Assembly: GCA_016839405.1 (NCBI GenBank)
Contig: JAEOUJ010000295.1
Location: 1-12,561 of the forward strand
Length of the DNA stretch: 12,561 nucleotides
From: Candidatus Gerdarchaeota archaeon
GTDB lineage: Archaea > Asgardarchaeota > Heimdallarchaeia > JABLTI01
Direction of reading: 5' to 3'
Shown: positions 6,658-12,561 of the stretch, piece after piece
How the letters are laid out: every line of letters starts with the position of its first letter
Position numbering within the stretch: position 1 is the first letter of the stretch
The notes under the pieces: model-generated
What the model was told of the DNA's origin: nothing
Database searches by the model: none
What the model saw: only the letters and a program-made list of their open reading frames with translations
Program-made: the position numbers and the translations under genes

Positions 6658-7596
6658 TTATTCATCATAGTCCAAAATACTTTTTATTGCTTTTTCTAAA
6701 GCATCAAGAAATTCGGGAACTAGATTATTATCTTCGTTTAAAGCGTTTTTGTAGGTAAAACCAGATCGGTGTTTATGACCTCCTCCACCAAATTTTTCAG
6801 CAATAGCAGCTACATCAGTTGTATTACTACGTAAACCTATTCTAAAATTAGTTGTATCTATTGCTAGATTAATGTCTTCATTTGAAATTTCTGAAAGAAA
6901 TTTAGTCATTTTACCTCTTGGTATCAAATTAGAATAGGCTACTGATATTGTTCTTCCTGCTAATGTAATAATTTCTAATTCTCTCTTTATTCGATCACGT
7001 TCTGCTTCAAAGACTCTATAAGCATCTAAATATTCCTCAATTATCTTTGGATCTTCCAAATTTCCCCTTATGAATATCTCACGAATTCTTTCTAAATCTT
7101 GTAAAGAATATCTATGATAATCAATTAGAGTATAATATATATCTGCAAGCCTATCAGTTACATCAAAATCTCCGTTATGTGCAATTTTAGCTATTTTTTT
7201 TGAAATTTCATCATTAGGCATAAATCTTTTTTGAACAAGCTCAGCTGCACAAAAAGATGAATCATGAATGAATTCGTCCAAAGTTTCTTCAAGTAATTCT
7301 TTTAGGTCAACAGGTGCTTTATGATGATCAATCCAAATTTTCCTTGCTTTCAAATTTCTTAAGGGTTCAATAATTTCATTTATAACCTTTCTATTCAAAC
7401 CAATATCCGTGATAATTAAAACATTAGGGTTATGCTTTAAAGCTTCTATGAATATATCCTCGAAATTATAATAATCAGCTAAGAAACAAATTGGTTCAAT
7501 GTTCAGTTCATTAAAATATCTGTATAATATAGCTTGCGATCCGATACCATCAGGATCAATAGAATGAGATATGGAAATAACTGTTAATTTGGTCAT
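6658..7596 (-). CDS. DHH/DHHA1-family phosphoesterase
   Basis: Mn-dependent phosphoesterase family that includes RecJ, oligoribonuclease NrnA, and cyclic-dinucleotide and pyrophosphate hydrolases. The 312-residue protein has the DHH motifs in order: SHSIDPDG (10-17; H11, D14, D16), TDIG (63-66; D64), IDHH (89-92) and HNGDFD (140-145), then the DHHA1 substrate-binding domain with FGGGGHKHRSGF (269-280). There is no OB fold or other nucleic-acid domain, and the size is close to NrnA-like enzymes, so short oligonucleotides or a small phosphodiester are the likelier substrates than long DNA; this is inference. It is the first gene of the minus-strand group, with a TATA-like box 25 bases before the ATG and no ribosome binding site, so probably leaderless. 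It is divergent from eIF6, sharing a 189-base intergenic region. Confidence 0.88.
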   Translation of the reverse strand: MTKLTVISISHSIDPDGIGSQAILYRYFNELNIEPICFLADYYNFEDIFIEALKHNPNVLIITDIGLNRKVINEIIEPLRNLKARKIWIDHHKAPVDLKELLEETLDEFIHDSSFCAAELVQKRFMPNDEISKKIAKIAHNGDFDVTDRLADIYYTLIDYHRYSLQDLERIREIFIRGNLEDPKIIEEYLDAYRVFEAERDRIKRELEIITLAGRTISVAYSNLIPRGKMTKFLSEISNEDINLAIDTTNFRIGLRSNTTDVAAIAEKFGGGGHKHRSGFTYKNALNEDNNLVPEFLDALEKAIKSILDYDE

Positions 7597-7615
7597 ATCA
7601 TTACTAGAGATATAG

Positions 7616-7625
7616 CTATTTAAAA
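7616..7625 (-). promoter_or_regulatory. TATA box of the DHH gene
   Basis: Read on the minus strand, TTTTAAATAG is centred 25 bases before the ATG whose first base is at 7596. With standard archaeal spacing, transcription would start at or next to the ATG, which agrees with the absence of a ribosome binding site. Another AT-rich box (TTTATATA, 7683-7690, nearly symmetrical) lies further upstream and could serve either direction. Confidence 0.4.
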
Positions 7626-7743
7626 TTCTCCCTATTCGCTGAAAATTTCACAAGATATAAATTAGTCATTCTAGGGCAATTATTTATATATTTAAGGAAA
7701 TTTTGAGGCACCATAGCATTTGAATAAAATTAAATGATTAATA

Positions 7744-7755
7744 TTAATATAAAAA
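7744..7755 (+). promoter_or_regulatory. Putative TATA box of the eIF6 cluster
   Basis: TTAATATAAAAA lies about 36 bases before the eIF6 ATG (7786), which predicts a start near 7776 and a leader of about 10 bases carrying the GGTGA ribosome binding site (7776-7780). The TTTATATA at 7683-7690 would instead give a leader of about 70 bases. Confidence 0.35.
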
Positions 7756-7785
7756 TGGTCTTAAAGATTCCATGTGGTGAATAGA

Positions 7786-8460
7786 ATGAACATTATAAGA
7801 ACAACAGTTAATGGACTTCCAACTGTTGGTGCTTTTGGTTTGGCAACTGAAAAATTTGCTATATTATCCAAATTTTGGCCAAACAAATCTATAGATGCTA
7901 TATCAAAAGCATTAGAAGTACCTATATATAAATTGAGTATAGGTGATACTTCATTAGTTGGAATACTATTAGCAGCAAATACAAAAGGCATTCTTTTACC
8001 GCATATAGTATCACCTCGAGAAGTTGAGATTTTAGAAGATTCATTAGATAGTTCAATAAATATAGGCATTGTTGAGAGTAAAATTACCTGTCTTGGTAAT
8101 TGTATTTTAACAAATGATAATGGAGCTATCATAAATGAAAAATTTGAGCCAAAGGCAGTTTCAACAATTAAACAAACATTAGATGTTGATATAGAGAAAG
8201 GGAATATTTTAAAATCTCCTTTAGTTGGTTCCCATGCTCTAGCTACTAATCTAGGTGCAATAACCCATCCATTAACTACTGAAATGGAAATGAACTGGCT
8301 TAGTGAAAAATTAGGCGTTTCTATAAGTGTTGGAACAATAAATAGAGGTGTTCCATACATTAGTATTGGTTGTTTTGCTAATTCTAAAGGCGCAATTTGT
8401 GGAAAAGAAACTACGGGACCAGAATTACAAAGAATATATCAATCATTAAAAGGAATTTAA
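7786..8460 (+). CDS. eif6: Translation initiation factor 6 (aIF6)
   Basis: Archaeal homolog of eIF6/Tif6, which binds the large ribosomal subunit near L14 and L24e, prevents joining with the small subunit and takes part in large-subunit maturation. The 224-residue protein has the usual length and the five-fold pentein repeat pattern. Characteristic stretches: GLPTVGAFGLATE (10-22), GNCILTNDNGAI (104-115), GSHALATNLGAITHP (148-162), and NRGVPYISIGCFANSKGAI (186-204) with GKETTGPEL (206-214). A GTG at 7774 is in frame, but the ATG at 7786 is preferred: GGTGA (7776-7780) sits 5 bases before it and homologs start here. It heads the eIF6, L18Ae, prefoldin alpha, FtsY cluster. The L39e and L31e genes that precede eIF6 in many archaea are missing here. 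Confidence 0.96.
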   Translation: MNIIRTTVNGLPTVGAFGLATEKFAILSKFWPNKSIDAISKALEVPIYKLSIGDTSLVGILLAANTKGILLPHIVSPREVEILEDSLDSSINIGIVESKITCLGNCILTNDNGAIINEKFEPKAVSTIKQTLDVDIEKGNILKSPLVGSHALATNLGAITHPLTTEMEMNWLSEKLGVSISVGTINRGVPYISIGCFANSKGAICGKETTGPELQRIYQSLKGI

Positions 8461-8539
8461 TTTATATTCATCTTATACAAAAAGAATAAAAACCCTATCA
8501 ATTGTGTTCAAATAATTGATTATTAAGAGTTGGATCAAA

Positions 8540-8809
8540 ATGAGCAAAGATGTACAAGTAAAGAACTATCGTATCACTTTACTCGAAAAACCTTTGAAGA
8601 ATAAAATGCAATATGAAGTAGATGTCAGAGCTACAAATAAAGATGATGCTTTGGAAAAGGCTTATTCAAGAATTGGTAGTAAACATAGAGTTTCAAGAAA
8701 GCTTTTACAAGTAAAATCAATTAAAGAAATAAAAACAATTGAATTAAAAAATCCAATTCTAAGAGAAATAGCTTCTGATGATAAGATAAAGATACAAATA
8801 ACAAAATGA
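8540..8809 (+). CDS. rpl18a: Large-subunit ribosomal protein L18Ae (LX / L20a)
   Basis: Small archaeal ribosomal protein, the single-domain counterpart of eukaryotic eL20 (L18a). The 89-residue product has the domain's diagnostic run ATNKDDALEKAYSRIGSKHRVSR (first residue 31, last 53), in which the IGSKHRV core (45-51) is the family hallmark, preceded by a strand pair (VKNYRITLLEK, YEVDVRA) and followed by VKSIKEI. It carries about 15-20 extra residues at the C-terminus compared with typical LX proteins of about 75. A TTG at 8516 is in frame, but the ATG at 8540 begins at the conserved point. The ribosome binding site is weak (GTTGGATC upstream). It is placed between eIF6 and prefoldin alpha, its normal position in archaea. 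Confidence 0.92.
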   Translation: MSKDVQVKNYRITLLEKPLKNKMQYEVDVRATNKDDALEKAYSRIGSKHRVSRKLLQVKSIKEIKTIELKNPILREIASDDKIKIQITK

Positions 8810-8863
8810 AAAATGTGTATCTAAAAAAAGATAATTATTGGTCATCATATTATGGTGAAATAA

Positions 8864-9331
8864 ATGAGTAATAAAGACGATTTACAAAAAGAATTTCAAC
8901 AAATATCTGCAAATATACAAAGATTTGATGAGTATGGTAAACAATTGCAAGTTGAAATTGAAACACTACAATCATTTTTAATTGATTTAACAAGATCAAA
9001 ACAAACTTTGGAGGGTTTAAAGGAAGAGAAAAAACCAGAAGAGACATTACTTCAACTTGGATCAGGAGTTATGATTCGAGCAAAACCAATTGAACCTAAT
9101 AAAGTCTATCTAAATGTTGGAGCAGGCGTAATTGTTTCTAAAACATTAAATGAGGCTATAGAAGATATAACAAATAGAATAGATGTAGCAGAAGAAAGAA
9201 GATTAGGATTAGCTGATCAATTAAATCAAGTAATAAATCAAATTAATGTTTTGGAACAAAGAGCTCAGGCAATTTATCGACAATTACAAGGACCATCCAA
9301 ACCACAGTATGATCCAGACCTTGTAAGTTAA
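8864..9331 (+). CDS. pfdA: Prefoldin subunit alpha
   Basis: Subunit of the archaeal prefoldin hexamer (two alpha, four beta), which captures unfolded nascent chains with its coiled-coil tentacles and passes them to the thermosome. The 155-residue protein shows the alpha-class layout: coiled coil at about 4-55, two beta hairpins at about 62-92 (LQLGSGVMIRAKP, VYLNVGAGVIVSKT), and a second coiled coil at about 95-142, ending in a short polar tail. The long inter-helix region with the GSGV and GAGV strands separates it from the beta class. GGTGA (8854-8858), 5 bases before the ATG, fixes the start. The neighbours are the usual ones: L18Ae 54 bases upstream and FtsY downstream. Confidence 0.94.
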   Translation: MSNKDDLQKEFQQISANIQRFDEYGKQLQVEIETLQSFLIDLTRSKQTLEGLKEEKKPEETLLQLGSGVMIRAKPIEPNKVYLNVGAGVIVSKTLNEAIEDITNRIDVAEERRLGLADQLNQVINQINVLEQRAQAIYRQLQGPSKPQYDPDLVS

Positions 9332-9346
9332 TTAATAATTACTTAG

Positions 9347-9356
9347 TTTTTCTTTT
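9347..9356 (+). terminator. T-rich stretch after prefoldin alpha
   Basis: TTTTTCTTTT begins 16 bases after the stop codon. Such T-rich stretches end archaeal transcripts. A TATA-like AAAAATATAG (9371-9380) follows, so ftsY may have its own promoter as well as any read-through from the cluster. Confidence 0.35.
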
Positions 9357-9370
9357 AATAATGGAATTCT

Positions 9371-9380
9371 AAAAATATAG
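9371..9380 (+). promoter_or_regulatory. Possible TATA box of ftsY
   Basis: AAAAATATAG would place a transcription start near 9402 and give a leader of about 30 bases that includes the GGAGAT at 9418-9423. The match is modest. Confidence 0.3.
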
Positions 9381-9431
9381 ATACAACTAATTAGTATAAC
9401 AATATAAACATCAATATGGAGATTGAATTCA

Positions 9432-10343
9432 TTGTTTAAAAAATTCAGAAGTGGTATAAATTCAGCATTTGAAAAACTCACTCAGAAAGAGTTAACATCT
9501 AAGAATCTTGAAAAACCTCTTTATGAACTACAATTATCACTAATCGCAAATAATGTTGCTGTTCCAATAGCTGAAAAAATCTCTAAAGATGTTGAAAATG
9601 CATTAATAAATACAAAGGTGGGACGTTTAGTTTCAAGAAAAAAAGTTGCTTATGATGCTCTAAGAAAAGCAATTATAGAAATTCTTGAATCACCTGGCGA
9701 GAAAATAGATATTTTAGAAATTATAAGAGAGAACAAAAAAAATAATGAACCTACTATATTAGCGATTTTTGGTCCAAATGGTGCTGGAAAAACCACAACT
9801 ATAGCAAAATTAACTCAATATTTAATCGATAATAATTTTACTGTAGTAATTGGTGCAGGTGATACTTTTAGGGCTGGAGCTATTGACCAAATAAGTAAAC
9901 ATTGTAATAAACTTGGTGTAAGAATAATAAAACAAGATTATGGATCAGATCCAGCTGCTGTTATATATGACACAATACAACATGCCCGAGCAAAAGGAAT
10001 AGATGTAGTAATTGCAGATACCGCGGGAAGATTACAAACAAATAAAAATTTAATGAGAGAATTAGAAAAAATTGTTCGTGTAAATGAACCGGATTTGAAT
10101 ATTTTTGTTGCTGATGCATTAACAGGAAATGACGCTGCTATACAAGCAGAAGAATATGATAGAATGGTTGGGATTGATGCTACTATTTTAACAAAAGTTG
10201 ATGCAGATCCAAAAGGAGGAGCAGCTCTTTCTGTTGTTTATGCAGCAAAAGCACCGATAATTTTCATTGGTGTTGGTCAGAAATATAAGGATTTCAAACC
10301 ATTTGATGCACAATGGTTTGCAGATAATATTATTCCATCTTAA
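9432..10343 (+). CDS. ftsY: Signal recognition particle receptor FtsY
   Basis: SRP GTPase that docks SRP-bound ribosomes at the membrane and pairs with SRP54 through a shared composite active site. Counting from the TTG at 9432 (303 residues): N domain helices 1-95, P-loop GPNGAGKT at 114-121 (G1), DTFRAGA at 144-150 (SRP-GTPase insertion/G2), DTAGR at 196-200 (G3), TKVDADPKGG at 254-263 (G4), and the closing GVGQKYKDFKPFD (280-292). The Lys-rich amphipathic start MFKKFRSG replaces the long acidic A domain of bacterial FtsY and could mediate membrane contact. There is no ATG: the only usable starts are TTG at 9423 or 9432. I prefer 9432, since GGAGAT (9418-9423) lies 8 bases before it while it abuts or overlaps the 9423 codon, and FtsY proteins typically begin MFxK. 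Confidence 0.95.
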   Translation: MFKKFRSGINSAFEKLTQKELTSKNLEKPLYELQLSLIANNVAVPIAEKISKDVENALINTKVGRLVSRKKVAYDALRKAIIEILESPGEKIDILEIIRENKKNNEPTILAIFGPNGAGKTTTIAKLTQYLIDNNFTVVIGAGDTFRAGAIDQISKHCNKLGVRIIKQDYGSDPAAVIYDTIQHARAKGIDVVIADTAGRLQTNKNLMRELEKIVRVNEPDLNIFVADALTGNDAAIQAEEYDRMVGIDATILTKVDADPKGGAALSVVYAAKAPIIFIGVGQKYKDFKPFDAQWFADNIIPS

Positions 10344-10386
10344 ATTTTTAAGAAGAAAACTTTTCTTTTCATTTTCCTAATTTTAT

Positions 10387-10926
10387 ATGATTTTAATGAC
10401 AAACGAAAATGCACTAAAATTAAATAAAGATAAAAATTTAACACCAAGAATTTCAACATTCTTTGCTCAAATGCAACAAGTAAGAAAAGAATTAATAAAA
10501 ACAGTTGAAAAACTTGAAATAAATTATTTGCATTTTTCATTAGATGAATTAGCGTTTGAGACTATAGGTACTTTATTATTTCATATTGCAGCTGTTGAAT
10601 GGTCTTGGATTTTTGAGGATATTGTTGGTTTAACAATGGATTTTGATAAATGGAAATTAGCATTTCCTTTGAATTCAGATGTTAATTTACCTCAAATAAA
10701 AAATAAAAATATAAAATTTTATTTGGGCAAACTTGAAGAAGTGCGCTTAGAAGTTTATAAGCAATTACAAAAGATGAATGATAATAATTTAGATAAAATA
10801 ATATCTTCTGGAGAAGACCAAATGACAATAGAATGGATATTATATCACATTATTGAACATGAAATTCTTCATTTAGGTCAGATTAAGCTACTATTTAGAT
10901 TAAAAAAATTACAAAATAAAAAATGA
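10387..10926 (+). CDS. DinB-like four-helix metal-binding protein
   Basis: A 179-residue member of the DinB/YfiT-like four-helix-bundle superfamily. Its metal ligands are visible: H66 in LLFHIAAVEW (helix 2) and the HxxxHxxxH series H154, H158, H162 in YHIIEHEILHLGQI (helix 4), of which three histidines in total normally bind one divalent metal. TIGTLLFHIAAVEWSW and HLGQIKLL are the hallmark stretches. Characterised relatives are thiol-dependent transferases (mycothiol, bacillithiol) or of unknown function; the thiol cofactor in archaea is uncertain and no partner is next to it, so the reaction is not assigned. Two starts are possible (ATG at 10387 or 10396); neither has a ribosome binding site. 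The gene begins 43 bases after ftsY and converges with the repeat-protein gene. Confidence 0.82.
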   Translation: MILMTNENALKLNKDKNLTPRISTFFAQMQQVRKELIKTVEKLEINYLHFSLDELAFETIGTLLFHIAAVEWSWIFEDIVGLTMDFDKWKLAFPLNSDVNLPQIKNKNIKFYLGKLEEVRLEVYKQLQKMNDNNLDKIISSGEDQMTIEWILYHIIEHEILHLGQIKLLFRLKKLQNKK

Positions 10927-10950
10927 TTAATTAAAAAAAATTTAATCATT
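10922..10950. terminator. Bidirectional terminator hairpin between convergent genes
   Basis: AATGATTAA (10922-10930) pairs perfectly with TTAATCATT (10942-10950) over an 11-base, A-rich loop (10931-10941). The stem contains the stop codons of both genes (TGA 10924-10926 on plus; TAA read from 10944-10942 on minus). The loop gives an A-run on one strand and a T-run on the other. Confidence 0.5.
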
Positions 10951-12561
10951 ACTCTCTATGCTAGATTCATTTGTATTTAGGAATTTATCACTTTTTTGTT
11001 TTCTTTTTTTAACACCTTCACGTACCCAGATTTTTTCTGAATCACGTCGTAGTTTACCAAAAAGCATAGGCGAAAAATAGTATATTACTATAAGACCAAT
11101 AATCGTACTGAAACTAATAAGAATACGTCTAGTTCTTTTAATAATTCGATTATCAGAAGGATCAAGAGGATCAGTTTTGTCTAGCAATTCTTGACCATCA
11201 CTTATTCCATCACCATCTGTATCTAAGTTTAAGGGATCGGTTCCAATAGAAATTTCAATCCCATCAAAAACCCGATCATCATCTGTGTCAGGATCATGGG
11301 GTGAAGTAAAGTAAATAAAAATCTCATCATAATCTGTAACATGATCTAAATCTGTATCTATGTGATCGGGTCTTGTAAAGTATAAAGCTATTTCTTCATA
11401 ATCAGTAAGACCGTCAAAATCTGAATCTGGGAGTAATGGATTGGAATTATATTGACATTCTTCACCATTTGGTACACCGTCTTCTTCCATATCAATTTCT
11501 GAGTCATCAAATTGGGGATCTAATCCATAAAGCCACTCAAAATAATCATCCATGCCATCAAAATCAGTATCTTCTAATGTTGGATCAGAACCAAAAATAA
11601 TCTCAATATTATCCTTTAATGAATCTTCATCACTATCAGTATTCATAGGATGTGATCCATAAATGTAGACCTCATCACCATCTATTATTGTATCACCATC
11701 AGAATCAACTATAAATGGGTTAGAATAAAAAACAAGAACTTCTAAATAATCATTTAATCCATCGAAATCAGTATCTGGATTGGTTACGTTAGTACCAATG
11801 AGAATTAATTCATTATAATCATTTAATCCATCGAAATCCGTATCCCATTTTGTTGGGTCTGAGCCTAGTAATACTTCTTCTAAATCATATAATTTATCGG
11901 AATCAGTGTCTGTTTTATTTGGGTGAGTCCAAAGATAAAATTCTTCAAGACTAGTAAGACCATCTTGATCATAATCAATTAAAGCATCCGAACCATCTGA
12001 AGCATTTAATCCTGGATTATTTCTATATAGATATTCATAGCCATCCCACATCAAATCATCATCTGTATCAGGATCATTGGGATTCATCATATTGATGATT
12101 TCAGTTTTATCATTTACATTATCACCATCTGAATCTTGTAGCAAAGGATTAGTATAGAAATAACCCATTGGATCACTCCATGGATTAGCAGGATATAGAT
12201 AACCATGAACTTCTAAACCATCGAATAGATCATCTTTGTCTGTGTCTTTATCAATAGGGTGAGTAAAGTAGATAAGAACCTCTTCTCCATCTAATAAACC
12301 ATCATCATCTGTGTCATCAACATTTGGATAAAGTCCCCACTGACATTCCAGCATGTTTATCAAACCATCTGTATCTGGATCTAACATTGAATCATTTACT
12401 AAAATATCCAGAACACCACCTTTTGCTATACCATAAATATCTTCATACCAATCATTCATGGTATCATTATCTGTATCCCAAGAATTCGGGTTTGAAAAAA
12501 CAACATTAATTTCATAAGCATCTTCCAATTTATCAGAATCCGTATCACGTTTTTTGGGATT
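10942..12561 (-). CDS. Surface protein with thrombospondin type 3 repeats, 5'-partial
   Basis: The frame has no stop up to the right edge: before the TTG at 12528 it continues as NPKKRDTDSDK, another repeat, so the true start is outside the window and 539 C-terminal residues are visible. About 19 calcium-binding repeats of roughly 23 residues follow the pattern NPxxxDTDxDGLxDxxEvxxyxt, with Asp at the calcium positions; examples are DTDDDGLLDGEE and DTDFDGLNDYLE. Longer units (around DPMGYFYT and NASDGSDALIDYDQDG) break the period. After the last repeat (PLDPSDN) comes RIIKRTRR, one membrane helix (about 480-501 of the visible part, ILISFSTIIGLIVIYYF), and a basic cytoplasmic tail of about 38 residues. 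This is a rigid, strongly acidic, calcium-dependent extracellular stalk, C-terminally anchored; the missing N-terminus probably holds a signal peptide and perhaps a functional domain. Adhesion or cell-surface roles are typical, but not demonstrable here. Confidence 0.9.
   Translation of the reverse strand, partial: NPKKRDTDSDKLEDAYEINVVFSNPNSWDTDNDTMNDWYEDIYGIAKGGVLDILVNDSMLDPDTDGLINMLECQWGLYPNVDDTDDDGLLDGEEVLIYFTHPIDKDTDKDDLFDGLEVHGYLYPANPWSDPMGYFYTNPLLQDSDGDNVNDKTEIINMMNPNDPDTDDDLMWDGYEYLYRNNPGLNASDGSDALIDYDQDGLTSLEEFYLWTHPNKTDTDSDKLYDLEEVLLGSDPTKWDTDFDGLNDYNELILIGTNVTNPDTDFDGLNDYLEVLVFYSNPFIVDSDGDTIIDGDEVYIYGSHPMNTDSDEDSLKDNIEIIFGSDPTLEDTDFDGMDDYFEWLYGLDPQFDDSEIDMEEDGVPNGEECQYNSNPLLPDSDFDGLTDYEEIALYFTRPDHIDTDLDHVTDYDEIFIYFTSPHDPDTDDDRVFDGIEISIGTDPLNLDTDGDGISDGQELLDKTDPLDPSDNRIIKRTRRILISFSTIIGLIVIYYFSPMLFGKLRRDSEKIWVREGVKKRKQKSDKFLNTNESSIESND
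11149..12561 (-). repeat. Tandem coding repeats, thrombospondin type 3, about 69-bp period
   Basis: About 19 imperfect units of 22-24 codons, most carrying D(T/S)DxDxxxDxxE. Degeneracy at the DNA level is high, showing old divergence, except for one nearly fresh pair (11746-11769 and 11815-11838). The periodicity is fully explained by the coding repeats. Confidence 0.88.
11746..11838 (-). repeat. Exact 24-bp direct repeat, two copies 69 bp apart
   Basis: Bases 11746-11769 and 11815-11838 are identical over 24 bases and encode DFDGLNDY on the minus strand. The 69-base offset equals 23 codons, one repeat unit, so this pair marks the most recent unit duplication or gene conversion inside the array. 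Confidence 0.8.

Noticed and set aside
6658..7596. DHH protein as RecJ or the archaeal GINS-associated nuclease.
   Set aside because: It is too short and lacks the extra nucleic-acid-binding domains; the size and DHHA1 motif fit smaller DHH phosphoesterases.
7761..8360. A 199-codon open frame on the minus strand across eIF6.
   Set aside because: It is the complement of the clear eIF6 coding sequence; its translation has no family features and there is no ribosome binding site.
8818..8833. Small hairpin TATCT-A6-AGATA between L18Ae and prefoldin alpha.
   Set aside because: Only a 5-bp AT-rich stem, expected by chance in this base composition.
8850..9047. Minus-strand open frame over the start of prefoldin alpha.
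   Set aside because: Antisense to an unambiguous gene with a GGTGA ribosome binding site.
10340..10540. Minus-strand open frame of 66 codons, hydrophobic.
   Set aside because: Antisense to the DinB-like gene and the T-rich gap; Phe/Leu-rich content comes from A-rich sense codons.
12324..12509. Plus-strand open frame of 61 codons.
   Set aside because: Antisense to the thrombospondin type 3 repeats; His/Leu-rich artefact of the repeated Asp codons.
12526..12528. TTG at 12528 as the start of the repeat protein.
   Set aside because: The frame continues upstream to the window edge and encodes another proper repeat unit, so the gene is 5'-partial.
11149..12561. Periodic sequence as a CRISPR array.
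   Set aside because: The units are degenerate, contiguous and in frame with a 23-residue calcium-binding protein repeat; there are no identical repeats with unique spacers.

Overview
The window is AT-rich, gene-dense archaeal chromosome. The archaeal assignment rests on the run eIF6, ribosomal protein L18Ae (LX), prefoldin alpha and FtsY, on a DUF123/COG1833 protein and a COG1751 protein, on GGTGA-type ribosome binding sites, and on TATA-like boxes about 25 bases upstream of several start codons that lack a ribosome binding site (leaderless style). The lineage cannot be fixed from sequence alone. The very low GC and the large surface proteins (phospholipase D plus lamin-tail; thrombospondin type 3 repeats) would fit an Asgard-like archaeon, but this is only a guess. 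There are no tRNA, rRNA, CRISPR or insertion elements, and no gene-free stretch exceeds 300 bases.

Region 1 (54-4369, plus strand): a lipoate-protein ligase with catalytic and accessory domains fused, followed by a three-gene block that I consider the least described part of the window. In this block two small proteins of 149 and 155 residues, which look like divergent paralogs of one unrecognised family, flank a secreted, membrane-anchored protein with two intact HKD phospholipase D motifs, an Ig-like module, a lamin-tail domain and a C-terminal membrane helix.

Region 2 (4376-7596, minus strand): from upstream to downstream, a DHH-family phosphoesterase, an M24B Xaa-Pro peptidase, a DUF123 GIY-YIG-like protein that overlaps the peptidase by 16 bases, and a COG1751 protein. 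This may be one or two transcription units. The genes look like housekeeping turnover of nucleic acid and peptide, but no single pathway is evident.

Region 3 (7786-10343, plus strand): the classic archaeal ribosome-biogenesis and nascent-chain cluster: eIF6 (60S-like subunit anti-association), L18Ae, prefoldin alpha (co-translational chaperone) and FtsY (SRP receptor). The usual upstream partners L39e and L31e are not next to eIF6; a divergent DHH gene is there instead.

Region 4 (10387-12561): a DinB-like four-helix metal protein (plus) converges on a large thrombospondin type 3 repeat surface protein (minus), whose frame stays open to the right edge, so its N-terminus lies outside the window.

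Inverted repeats sit on or around the stop codons of several genes. The strongest is a 13-bp perfect stem with an inner 5-bp stem around the lipoate ligase stop. An operator-like palindrome lies between a TATA box and the start of the second small paralog.
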